A stretch of 64,000 nucleotides of DNA, from positions 124,001 through 188,000 of the forward strand of contig CAYNZP010000001.1 in NCBI GenBank assembly GCA_964401835.1, read 5' to 3'. A model generated the notes under the pieces. That model was not told the DNA's origin and ran no database searches. It saw only the letters and a list, made by a program, of their open reading frames with translations. The DNA comes from CAYNZP01 sp964401835 (GTDB taxonomy: Bacteria > Planctomycetota > Phycisphaerae > SM23-33). Below, piece after piece: positions 1 through 8,412 of this stretch; within the stretch, counting starts at the first letter, position 1; every line of letters begins with the position of its first letter. A program made the position numbers and the translations under genes.

Positions 1-1081
1 GGAAAGACTTGGTGCTATCAAAATTAGGCTTATCCAAAGCCTCTCGAATATCCACCCTGAGCCAGTCAATCCACTCAAGAAAGGCTTCCGCCCGATGACT
101 GCCTTCATCATTCCATCGATCTGCAAAATTCTCCTGTCGATTCACAGGATTTGGTATCACCCATTTACCATTTTGTTGCTGAATTAACTTTGTATTGGCA
201 TAATCATGAATGCGGTCAACGATGTTCGTTAAAGCAGTATAAATATCACCTTCGTTTTGATAAGCACATGCAGACAGAGTAGTAATAATAATTGAAATAG
301 GCTTTTCTTTTTCCCACTTATGCCCAAGAAATCGTATATCCCTATGACGTTTTAAAATCTGAATCGCTCTTTGTAACGGAGTACGAATTAGTTGTTCAGG
401 AACATCGTCAACACTGGCATAAATTTCCCCGTGTTTCTCAAAGAGTAATTGTTTTTGACGAAGACCGATTTTACCCAGCATGGGCATATTGACGTCAAGA
501 AACCAACCAGCATAACCCCAAGGATTACTACCACCCTCTTTCCAAAAATGAGTATTTGAATTTTCATTTTTTTTCGTCATTGCAATCGCTTCTTGTGCGT
601 ATTCCCGAGGCACTCTATCTTTAATTGCTTGATTAGCCAAATCCTTATCATGAACAGCAGGAAGAATATCCATATGAAAACCAACGCCGTCTTCTTCTGC
701 ATACTCCAGAGTCCAACACCTAGTTCCTTCTGGCTCAAGAATGGGACGATAATTGGGACTTTCATTCAGGCGGTCGCCTATGGTTTTTTTCAAAACACTT
801 GGGCTGATTGCTTCTTTCTCCTTTGGGAGTTCACAAACAAAATCGATATCGTAACCTGATTCCTTGCCCTCCTTTAATGGCCTGACCACCGTTCCTAGGC
901 GAAATGAACCTTGTACCCCAACTCTTGGTTTTTCCACACAGTCATACTCGCCACTTTCTAACCACTCTCCTGCACTCTTATATCGCTCAACAGCTTTTTT
1001 GTACTTACTCGGTGAAATATCTAAAGATTCAGCTAAGTGTTCCAAAATCAAATTTAATTTTTCCATTTTTTCACGAGACAT
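1..1081 (-). CDS. CBASS CD-NTase (cyclic oligonucleotide synthase), 3' part beyond window
   Basis: I translated this open frame by hand; it runs without a stop for about 360 codons to the left edge, so the C-terminus is missing. The residues show the nucleotidyltransferase core of CD-NTases: a VQGSFRLGT segment (Gly-Ser at residues 58-59), then YDID (Asp78 and Asp80) and a third acidic residue in FHMDIL (Asp138), followed by a helical half with an NPVNRQENFADRW motif near residue 310. In CBASS such enzymes make a cyclic di- or trinucleotide on phage infection, which switches on a co-encoded effector. The start chosen is the second of two adjacent ATGs, 6 nt after AAGGAG; it overlaps the patatin gene by 11 nt, so the two are translationally coupled. 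I cannot assign the clade or product nucleotide. Ancillary genes (E1/E2, JAB) could lie outside the window. Confidence 0.88.
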   Translation of the reverse strand, partial: MSREKMEKLNLILEHLAESLDISPSKYKKAVERYKSAGEWLESGEYDCVEKPRVGVQGSFRLGTVVRPLKEGKESGYDIDFVCELPKEKEAISPSVLKKTIGDRLNESPNYRPILEPEGTRCWTLEYAEEDGVGFHMDILPAVHDKDLANQAIKDRVPREYAQEAIAMTKKNENSNTHFWKEGGSNPWGYAGWFLDVNMPMLGKIGLRQKQLLFEKHGEIYASVDDVPEQLIRTPLQRAIQILKRHRDIRFLGHKWEKEKPISIIITTLSACAYQNEGDIYTALTNIVDRIHDYANTKLIQQQNGKWVIPNPVNRQENFADRWNDEGSHRAEAFLEWIDWLRVDIREALDKPNFDSTKSF

Positions 1082-2036
1082 CATTGTCTCCTTTCTGAAT
1101 TGAGGCTTGGGGCATCTTATCCCCAAGAAATTCGCGGATTTTCTGTGAATTGTGTGTAAAGTCTTTATCTGCGAGAGAAACCAAGCCATCAAATTCTCTT
1201 ACATCATCCATTGGCAAGGCTGAGTCAGATTCAAAATTGAGCCTCATTATTTGCTCTCCCTGCAACAACAGACCAACCATGTTATTTGCATTTTGAGCTT
1301 GAAGATTAAGTACCATGTCTATTAACTTGCTTTTTCCCCATCGCGTAACAAACCCCCACCCTAAAAAGCGACGCCACCAACGCTGAGATTGAGAATAATA
1401 TTCTTTGCCAACGCCCGTCCCAACCGAAAGGATTTTTAAATCACCAAGGTCGACTCCTAAACGTTTTTTGGCATCGATAGCAGCGACGAGAGAAGGGCTG
1501 TTTGCCCACAAGCCACCATCTGCCAATAAATATTTATCTACCTTATGAGGGTTAAAATATGTTGGTGCAGAGCATGAAGCTAAAACAGCATCGCGAACCA
1601 AAACATCCCCATCTCTGACAAATTCGCCGTGATAGGCAGACTTAAAAACATGCACACAACCATTGCCTATATCAGTAGCAGGCAGAATAAGAGGAACGGT
1701 AATTTCGTTAAGCTTTCGATCCCCCAATACTTCTTTAAGTATCCCCTTTAGATATCCGTTATGGTAACGGCTTCCGAACAAACCGATTTTGCAAAACCAC
1801 CGTTTTGTAAATATTCGCTTACCGTGTTTTTCATAAAAATCCAAAATATCAGCCGCAGACATTCCACACGCCAGACCAGCAGCAATAATAGAGCCTGTAC
1901 TTGTTCCTGCGATTAAATCAAAATCCTTTTGCCAGTCCATGCCGTAAGTTTCTTCAATGCGTTTTAATAAATACGCAGAGTAAACACCTCGAAACCCACC
2001 TCCGTCTATAGCTAAAATTCGAAACGCTTTACTCAT
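1071..2036 (-). CDS. capV: CapV-like patatin phospholipase, CBASS effector
   Basis: This 321-aa protein has the full patatin signature: oxyanion-hole glycine loop DGGGFRG (residues 11-17), nucleophile elbow GTSTG (Ser46) and the catalytic Asp in DGG (Asp173). It has no signal peptide or membrane segment, as expected for a cytosolic phospholipase that attacks the inner membrane once activated. It lies directly upstream of, and overlaps, a CD-NTase, the same order as capV-dncV in Vibrio cholerae, so the role is CBASS effector: second-messenger binding triggers membrane degradation and abortive infection. The start follows GGGAG at 7 nt. The alternative, a housekeeping patatin, is unlikely given the coupled CD-NTase. 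The gene is AT-richer than the core genome to its right. Confidence 0.9.
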   Translation of the reverse strand: MSKAFRILAIDGGGFRGVYSAYLLKRIEETYGMDWQKDFDLIAGTSTGSIIAAGLACGMSAADILDFYEKHGKRIFTKRWFCKIGLFGSRYHNGYLKGILKEVLGDRKLNEITVPLILPATDIGNGCVHVFKSAYHGEFVRDGDVLVRDAVLASCSAPTYFNPHKVDKYLLADGGLWANSPSLVAAIDAKKRLGVDLGDLKILSVGTGVGKEYYSQSQRWWRRFLGWGFVTRWGKSKLIDMVLNLQAQNANNMVGLLLQGEQIMRLNFESDSALPMDDVREFDGLVSLADKDFTHNSQKIREFLGDKMPQASIQKGDNDVS

Positions 2037-2050
2037 ATAACACTCCCAAA

Positions 2051-2083
2051 ACGGGGTATTTCAGATATGCTGACGGCCCCCGT
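2051..2083 (-). promoter_or_regulatory. Leader hairpin upstream of the CBASS operon
   Basis: The minus-strand leader holds ACGGGG...CCCCGT (6 bp) enclosing a second TCAG/CTGA stem, with 4x4 internal loop, ending in CGTTTT just before the GGGAG ribosome site of the patatin gene. It could act as an attenuator or stability element; no test is possible here. Confidence 0.35.
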
Positions 2084-2132
2084 AAACCTTCAACGCTATA
2101 CTACATGCAATTACCATGCCAAAAACCAACAT

Positions 2133-2161
2133 ATTGTACTCAAAAGCCTTACAAGACACAA
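2133..2161 (-). promoter_or_regulatory. Probable CBASS operon promoter
   Basis: On the minus strand TTGTGT (2161-2156), a 17-bp spacer and TACAAT (2138-2133) form a good sigma70-type promoter, giving a leader of about 95 nt before the patatin gene. Confidence 0.5.
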
Positions 2162-2385
2162 TGGATTGGATGCCTGCCATTATGACTGTCAATCGGGTGT
2201 TAGATTGTTGTTAGGATGCAATTTTGGCAGTTTTATGCGTTAATTAAGGCTAACGCCTTATTGACGAATATTGGGATTGGTTGTAGTGTTGTAAATCGAC
2301 AATTGAATAACAGCACCTATCCACGGGGGGCATATAAACGCCGCCATTCTATTCCGAAGGCCCAACGTTCCGCATTCATAACTCC
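2162..2385. other. Gene-free stretch between CBASS promoter and lipoprotein gene
   Basis: No convincing gene on either strand. The one structure seen is the inverted repeat GCGTTA-N8-TAACGC at 2237-2256, which could be a weak terminator for the lipoprotein gene on the minus strand. I looked for integron attC features here and did not find a proper pair of R'/R'' boxes. Confidence 0.4.
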
Positions 2386-2769
2386 TTACAAATCAACCAA
2401 AACGGAGTTTCCGATAGGCACAACATCTTGTGACTGTCGCCATCGCGTCATGATAGTTTCCGCGAACTCCGGAGTCAGCGATTCCACTTGGAGCAACTTC
2501 AGTGTGGTCGCTTCTCTCAATGCTGCCTTTGCCTCATCCTTCTGCCTTTCCCCCGATACTACGGCCCAACCGACTAGGCCTGAAGAGGTCGCCTTGCACA
2601 TGAAATCTCGTGGACTGATATCGAACGGAACAGCCGCGTTGAATGCTTCGAAAAGCTCTTTTCCTGAGTCGGGTTCAAACGGCTTTCGCGGGGAAAAACA
2701 TATAACGCTACGTTGCGTTGAACATCCGGCAAGAATAAGCAATAGGAATGTGATGAAGCAGTATTTCAT
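2386..2769 (-). CDS. Small predicted lipoprotein, function unknown
   Basis: A 127-aa protein starting with a classic lipoprotein signal: a short basic N-terminus (MKYC), a hydrophobic stretch and the lipobox LAGC with Cys at residue 16. The mature part is about 110 residues, mixed alpha/beta in composition with a helical charged middle (GERQKDEAKAALREA), and matches no family I recognise. A clear GAGGAG ribosome site lies upstream. It stands alone between the CBASS operon and another orphan membrane gene, all on the minus strand, in the AT-rich left region. Being real is likely from the signal peptide and ribosome site; function is unknown. Confidence 0.7.
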   Translation of the reverse strand: MKYCFITFLLLILAGCSTQRSVICFSPRKPFEPDSGKELFEAFNAAVPFDISPRDFMCKATSSGLVGWAVVSGERQKDEAKAALREATTLKLLQVESLTPEFAETIMTRWRQSQDVVPIGNSVLVDL

Positions 2770-2811
2770 ATTTTTCTATCTCCTCTACCAGCAGGGAATC
2801 TCTTTAGCGAA

Positions 2812-2920
2812 AGTAGAAATTATAGGACGAATATCAAGTTGCAGATTCGGCCTTGGGTACTTCCCTCATCAACGGTTGCTAATTCAAGCCGCCCACTTCC
2901 CCATAGATTTAATTTCTACT
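2812..2920. repeat. 11-bp perfect inverted repeat bracketing an intergenic spacer
   Basis: AGTAGAAATTA at 2812-2822 is the exact reverse complement of TAATTTCTACT at 2910-2920. The pair brackets 87 bp of non-coding DNA and its right arm overlaps the stop codon of the membrane-protein gene. It may be the ends of a small non-autonomous element or a long-range RNA stem. Confidence 0.45.
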
Positions 2921-3443
2921 CAGCTTGGGCTTTCTGTCCCATTGTTCGAATTTTCCATATCCACCGCACTAGACCTTTGGACCCTACCATCATCCAAATC
3001 GCAATGATGAGCTGTATAATTGAGCTAATAAATAGTTGCACATTAAAGTATTCATTTCCAAAAAACCTGCCAGAAATTGACACGACGAGTTCACGGGCAC
3101 CTCCAACGAATACATACAAGCCTAAAACAACCAGTGCAATTCCGGTCCATTCTTCTTTGGTGATAGTTGAGCGGGTTACTGGCGTCGTATCTTTCCCAAC
3201 CATTCGGGCTCCGAGAGAATCTGATTTGGCCCATAAAATCCAAGCCAGAATTAAAAAAAGCACGGCAAAAAAACCGTGGCCAATGCTAAGTGAAAGACCT
3301 GTTGCCCAAGTCCCCTTCTCGAAAACTTCCTTAATCAAAGTTGTAACTACAAACAATATTGATCCTACAAAAAGAATGCTCTTAACAAATAGCCAGATTG
3401 CAAGAATTTTACATGCCAGAGATGCAATTTCACGCTTGGTCAT
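2916..3443 (-). CDS. Small four-helix membrane protein, function unknown
   Basis: A 175-aa protein with about four hydrophobic segments: residues ~8-38, ~52-72, ~100-122 and ~136-155, separated by short charged loops, and a basic C-terminal tail. No signal peptide or catalytic motif is visible and I do not recognise the family. The start is preceded by AAAGGGG. It is an orphan gene in the accessory left region, on the same strand as its neighbours but with independent spacing, so it is probably not in an operon with the lipoprotein gene. A phage-defence role is possible from the position but is only guilt by association. Confidence 0.65.
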   Translation of the reverse strand: MTKREIASLACKILAIWLFVKSILFVGSILFVVTTLIKEVFEKGTWATGLSLSIGHGFFAVLFLILAWILWAKSDSLGARMVGKDTTPVTRSTITKEEWTGIALVVLGLYVFVGGARELVVSISGRFFGNEYFNVQLFISSIIQLIIAIWMMVGSKGLVRWIWKIRTMGQKAQAE

Positions 3444-3475
3444 TCAATACCCCTTTCTTATTTGGTGCTATGTCT

Positions 3476-3491
3476 GCCAATAGAAATTGGC
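3476..3491. repeat. Short perfect inverted repeat
   Basis: GCCAAT-AGAA-ATTGGC in the spacer between the HTH gene and the membrane-protein gene. It is either an operator-like palindrome for the downstream gene (minus strand) or a small hairpin; no T-tract follows it. Confidence 0.35.
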
Positions 3492-3570
3492 TTACACATA
3501 AGCTCCTAAAAGAATAGAAGTTTACGCTTGTTTTGGCAATGTAATTAATTTGGGTAGCTATTCGGGCTTA

Positions 3571-3810
3571 TTATTCAACCTTCTCTCTCAACAACCCAAT
3601 TTCCAATGCAAATGCCTCGTCGTGCTTTTTATTCCTTTCTTTTCTGCGGCGGGCAAATTCATTTTGAAAGACCGGCGAGTTGGTAACATTCGTAACAGCC
3701 CTTGGCGTAAGACCTACTTCTTCTGCAATGTCCTTGCGGTTTTTCCCATCAAGGCAAAGCTCCAATATTCGGTAATGTCTGGGTAACAGTTTTTTTAAAT
3801 GAAATGGCAT
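3571..3810 (-). CDS. Small helix-turn-helix protein
   Basis: A 79-aa basic protein. Residues about 14-45 form a helix-turn-helix: ILELCLDGKNRKDIAEEVG is the first helix pair and LTPRAVTNVTNS the recognition helix, followed by a long charged helix. The arrangement is reminiscent of sigma-region-4-like HTHs and of the N-terminal DNA-binding part of phage terminase small subunits. I chose ATG at 3810, 10 nt after AAGGAAGGA; an in-frame TTG at 3819 is possible. A phage or plasmid origin fits the accessory surroundings, but no other phage gene is visible, so regulator of a neighbour is equally possible. Confidence 0.6.
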   Translation of the reverse strand: MPFHLKKLLPRHYRILELCLDGKNRKDIAEEVGLTPRAVTNVTNSPVFQNEFARRRKERNKKHDEAFALEIGLLREKVE

Positions 3811-3819
3811 TTTTTTCAA

Positions 3820-4083
3820 ATCCTTCCTTTTAGAATCTTTTACTTATTCCAACGAATCGCGACACGTCGATTAATCTCAAATTTTTGTAATTTTTCCTGA
3901 GAGACCTAAAGAGACGTTGCTAGGCCCCGGTTGGGGGGGATGGTATGCCCCACCCTTGCCAAATTGATTAGCTTGGGGTATTGGGAAAGTTCGCTTGTCG
4001 CCCTGCTTGTCGTTACTAGGTACACTTGGTGTAACGCTTAGGTCAGCGCTGGGCACTATATAGGGGTTGGTTGGGGTAAGAAA
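3820..4083. other. Gene-free stretch next to tRNA-Ser
   Basis: I see no gene. The long minus-strand frame here starts inside the tRNA and is rejected. The sequence has G/C-rich runs around 3920-3950 that can fold on the minus strand (GGGTGG/CCATCC with a G.U pair) and a short direct repeat of CGACAAGC near 3990-4010. There is no integrase and no visible second copy of the tRNA end. Confidence 0.4.
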
Positions 4084-4151
4084 ACGGCCAGCACCAAGGT
4101 TGCCTTTGCCCTTTATTATTGGGCCTTTAGGCGTTTCTTGGCACCGGCCGT
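4084..4151 (-). terminator. Elaborate terminator-like hairpin downstream of tRNA-Ser
   Basis: On the minus strand a 15-bp outer stem (4151-4137 with 4098-4084) contains three G.U pairs that become A.C mismatches on the other strand, so the structure is selected on the tRNA's strand. Inside lie GCC/GGC and GCCC/GGGC stems and a 9-nt A-rich loop. A TTTTCTT tract follows. It starts 11 nt after the tRNA and is the likely transcription terminator, though far larger than usual. Confidence 0.6.
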
Positions 4152-4162
4152 CACTTGTAAAC

Positions 4163-4253
4163 CGGAGAGGGCGGGATTCGAACCCGCGGTACGGGCATGA
4201 CCCCGTACAACGGTTTAGCAAACCGTCGCTTTCAGCCACTCAGCCACCTCTCC
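4163..4253 (-). tRNA. tRNA-Ser(GCU)
   Basis: The minus strand folds into a complete class II tRNA: acceptor GGAGAGG/CCTCTCC, D-arm with TGGCTGAGTGG, anticodon loop TTGCTAA (anticodon GCU, reads AGC/AGU), a long variable arm (TGTACGGGGTCATGCCCGTAC) and T-arm GGGTTCGAATCCC. The discriminator base is G, as in serine tRNAs, and CCA is not encoded. Its 3' end faces the accessory region, a common phage/island attachment site. Confidence 0.96.
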
Positions 4254-4522
4254 CAAGTGCCATCAAGGTTATTGTTACTTAAAGTCTTTACTGCGCTGCG
4301 AATTTGAACGCTAAACTCTATCCCACTAAAGAAAAATAGTCAAGGTCTCGGTGTATCTGTTTATTTTATATTCGCTTAGAGCAGTAGAAAAGCTAGAACC
4401 GATCAGCCGTTTTAGGCGTATATGAAGAAACGCGCCACTTTTTTCAGGCCTTTTGTACACAAAAACAATATGTCCATAATTGCGATAACACTTTTTATTT
4501 CAAGGGGTTAGGTGGTAAAAGC
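4254..4522. other. AT-rich spacer between tRNA-Ser and folC
   Basis: No gene seen. The tRNA-Ser promoter (minus strand) should lie in the first 60 bases here, but I could not pick a convincing -35/-10 pair. Confidence 0.4.
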
Positions 4523-4552
4523 TTGACTTTTCCCACCTTTACATGCTATACT
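4523..4552 (+). promoter_or_regulatory. folC promoter, leaderless arrangement
   Basis: TTGACT, an 18-bp spacer ending in ATGC (extended -10 TGn) and TATACT. Only 10 nt separate the -10 box from the folC ATG, and no ribosome site is present, so transcription should start within a few bases of the start codon. Confidence 0.75.
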
Positions 4553-4562
4553 TGCCCGACTT

Positions 4563-5945
4563 ATGGCCTCAACTACTAAAATAACCAGGAAAAAGGCTGC
4601 TGCAAGAAAGCGGCCGGCCCGGACTTACGACTCGGCCCTGAAGTATCTGTTCTCGCAGACCGACTACGAGCAGATGCTCCGTGTGCGCTACAATCGAGAT
4701 ACGTTCAGTCTGGATCGCATGGAAAAGCTCCTCAAGGGCATGGGTAATCCGCACAAAAAGTTAAAATCTGTGCATATTGCGGGTACCAAGGGCAAGGGCT
4801 CCACCGCAACGATGCTTGCGAGCATGCTTTCTGCTTGCGGTTTCAAAGTCGGACTTTACACCTCCCCGCATATAAATGATGTGCGAGAAAGAATCAAAAT
4901 TGATGGTGAAGTTACAACTCGAGCCGCTCTGACAAGGCTGATTTGTAGCGCCGAGCCGCATATAGAGAAGATGGCCAAAGACAAGCCGACCTTCTTTGAG
5001 ATTTTCACTGCATTGGCTTTTTCCCATTTCGCCAGCGAGAAGGTGGATATCGCGGTTATAGAGACAGGCCTTGGCGGTCGCCTTGACAGCACGAACGTCC
5101 TGAAACCGGAAATCTGTGGCCTGACGAGTATCTCAGTGGACCACACTCAGCAGCTGGGCAAAACGCTGAAGGAAATAGCCTCAGAAAAGGCGGGCATTAT
5201 TAAGTCGAAGATACCGGCCATTAGTGTTCCTCAGCACCCTGACGCCAAAAAGGTTCTCAAAAAGGCTGCAAAGGAAAACAATAGCGAAATAATGTTTACC
5301 GGCGAGGATATTGAATTCAGCTATCGCGTCGAATCCTCCCGCCAGGACGGCTGCCATGCACGCATTTGCCTGACAACACCAAGAAGCAAGTTCGAGCATC
5401 TGCTCGTTCCGCTGCTTGGCGAGCATCAGGCAATAAACTGTGGATTGGCGTTGGCGCTGCTGGACCAATTGAAGGCCCAGGGCATGAACATCGACGACGA
5501 AAAGGCCAAAGAAGGCCTTGCGGGTGTATATCTTCCCGGCCGCATGGAGATGATCAGCCATGACCCCCGCATTCTGGTAGATGGCGCACACAATGGCGCC
5601 TCTATTCAGGCGCTCCTGCGTGGTGTCGGCCAGCACATACCTTACGATTCGATGGTCATGGTATTCGGATGCTGCAGTGACAAAGACATCAACGGCATGA
5701 TGGATCAGATCGCAACCGGAGCAGATAAGGTCATCTTCACCCGAGCCGATTCCAGCCCACGTGCCGCCAAGCCAAAAGATCTGGCTGATATTTATGAAGA
5801 ACGTTGCGGCAGGATCGCCCAAGTAGCCGACGACCTGAAAACCGCCCTCCAGATTGCAAACAATGCAATCAGCAGGGAAGATATTATCTGTATTTGCGGG
5901 TCATTCTATCTTGTCGGAGACGCAAAGAAGCTTTTGGGCAATTAG
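4563..5945 (+). CDS. folC: Bifunctional folylpolyglutamate/dihydrofolate synthase
   Basis: A Mur-ligase-fold enzyme that ligates glutamate to dihydropteroate or to folates in the cytosol. The 460-aa protein carries the P-loop GTKGKGST (near residue 74), the TSPHINDVRERI folate-site loop, the ETGLGGRLDSTN motif, SVDHTQQLG and the KAGIIK segment with the usual carbamylated-Lys region, and a C-terminal domain starting near GRMEMI with VDGAHN. Length is slightly above the family norm because of a basic 20-residue N-terminal tail. The start sits 10 nt after a near-consensus -10 box with no Shine-Dalgarno sequence, so the mRNA is probably leaderless. It is a single-gene unit ended by its own terminator, between tRNA-Ser and groEL. 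Confidence 0.93.
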   Translation: MASTTKITRKKAAARKRPARTYDSALKYLFSQTDYEQMLRVRYNRDTFSLDRMEKLLKGMGNPHKKLKSVHIAGTKGKGSTATMLASMLSACGFKVGLYTSPHINDVRERIKIDGEVTTRAALTRLICSAEPHIEKMAKDKPTFFEIFTALAFSHFASEKVDIAVIETGLGGRLDSTNVLKPEICGLTSISVDHTQQLGKTLKEIASEKAGIIKSKIPAISVPQHPDAKKVLKKAAKENNSEIMFTGEDIEFSYRVESSRQDGCHARICLTTPRSKFEHLLVPLLGEHQAINCGLALALLDQLKAQGMNIDDEKAKEGLAGVYLPGRMEMISHDPRILVDGAHNGASIQALLRGVGQHIPYDSMVMVFGCCSDKDINGMMDQIATGADKVIFTRADSSPRAAKPKDLADIYEERCGRIAQVADDLKTALQIANNAISREDIICICGSFYLVGDAKKLLGN

Positions 5946-5969
5946 AATCCCAGGCTAAACTAACACTCG

Positions 5970-6036
5970 AAAAGGCTGAAAACTAAAAAGGCAGCGGGAT
6001 TGATCCCCTTCCTGATTGGTTTTCGGCCTTTTTTCT
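5970..6036 (+). terminator. folC terminator
   Basis: AAAAGGCTGAAAAC at 5970-5983 pairs with GTTTTCGGCCTTTT at 6019-6032 (one wobble), followed by a T-rich run. The loop is long (about 35 nt). Confidence 0.7.
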
Positions 6037-6296
6037 TTTCTCTGTCAAAACATGTCTCCCAGCACCCCCAAACCGCAACGTTGGCAGCTTTATATCCTCG
6101 GAAATAGCAGTCATAAACAGGTAAATGATTTAATTATAAACAGTTATACTGAAAGGCATGATGCTTGCTAAAACTAAAGACGGTAAAAGTGTGTTCTTTT
6201 TGGGTTGTGCATAATGAAAACAATAAAAAGTTTTGGCATAACCTTTTTGTTTAGAGAGATTTAAGGTTTTATTTAAACCGAAAGGAGACTCTTCCT
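6037..6296. other. groEL upstream region
   Basis: No gene. No CIRCE element (TTAGCACTC-N9-GAGTGCTAA) is present and I found no convincing sigma32-type box. A small palindrome GGTTT-N5-AAACC at 6265-6279 lies just before the AAAGGAG ribosome site of groEL1. Confidence 0.45.
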
Positions 6297-8006
<1,710 letters not shown>

Positions 8007-8069
8007 GCAGCCAGGCCCATTAAAATCAACTTTGAAATCGAAGAAAGAACATAAGCAAGGAGACAAAAG

Positions 8070-8360
8070 ATGGCAGTTCATCCTATAGATGACAGAGTTC
8101 TCATTAAACAGTGTGAGGCTGAAGAAACCACAGCTGGCGGCATCGTCCTTCCGGACTCCGCCCAGGAAAAACCCCAGCGAGGCAAAGTTGTTGCCGTCGG
8201 CAAGGGCAAGCTTCTCGATAGCGGCGAGCGCGGCAAGATGAGCCTCAAAAAAGGCAACGAGGTATTCTACGGAAAGTATGCCGGGACCGAAATCAAGATC
8301 GACGGCGCAGAATATGTCATTCTCCGCGAGTCCGACGTTCTGGCCATCATTGAAAAATAG
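8070..8360 (+). CDS. groES: Co-chaperonin GroES
   Basis: A 96-aa protein of standard length, forming the seven-fold lid of the GroEL chamber. It begins with the typical PIDDRVLIK strand, contains the mobile loop EETTAGGIVLPDSA that binds GroEL, and ends with EYVILRESDVLAII. It is placed between two groEL genes, 63 nt after the first, behind a CAAGGAG ribosome site, so a single lid protein may serve both rings. Confidence 0.96.
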   Translation: MAVHPIDDRVLIKQCEAEETTAGGIVLPDSAQEKPQRGKVVAVGKGKLLDSGERGKMSLKKGNEVFYGKYAGTEIKIDGAEYVILRESDVLAIIEK

Positions 8361-8367
8361 TTAATCT

Positions 8368-8397
8368 GTTAATCGACCCCTAGCCGGATCGATTAAC
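8368..8397 (+). promoter_or_regulatory. Intercistronic hairpin before groEL copy 2
   Basis: GTTAATCGA (8368-8376) and TCGATTAAC (8389-8397) form a perfect 9-bp stem with a 12-nt loop, ending 1 nt before the AAAGGAG ribosome site of groEL2. There is no T-tract. It could modulate termination, RNA processing or translation of the second groEL. Confidence 0.55.
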
Positions 8398-8412
8398 CAA
8401 AGGAGTTAAACA

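Noticed and set aside
2220..2260. Integron attC site
   Set aside because: The GCGTTA/TAACGC palindrome and nearby GTTAGAT were suggestive, but the paired R'/R'' boxes and extrahelical pattern of attC sites are absent and no integrase is visible.
2216..3007. 263-codon plus-strand frame
   Set aside because: It lies opposite two better minus-strand genes (lipoprotein with signal peptide, membrane protein), has no ribosome site and no recognisable domain.
3877..4239. 120-codon minus-strand frame through the tRNA
   Set aside because: It starts inside tRNA-Ser and its N-terminal residues are only a translation of the tRNA; the rest is low-complexity.
4067..4282. 71-codon plus-strand frame
   Set aside because: Contains the GRDSNPR-type peptide typical of tRNA genes read as protein.
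6037..6296. CIRCE/HrcA operator before groEL
   Set aside because: No TTAGCACTC...GAGTGCTAA repeat, even allowing mismatches by eye.
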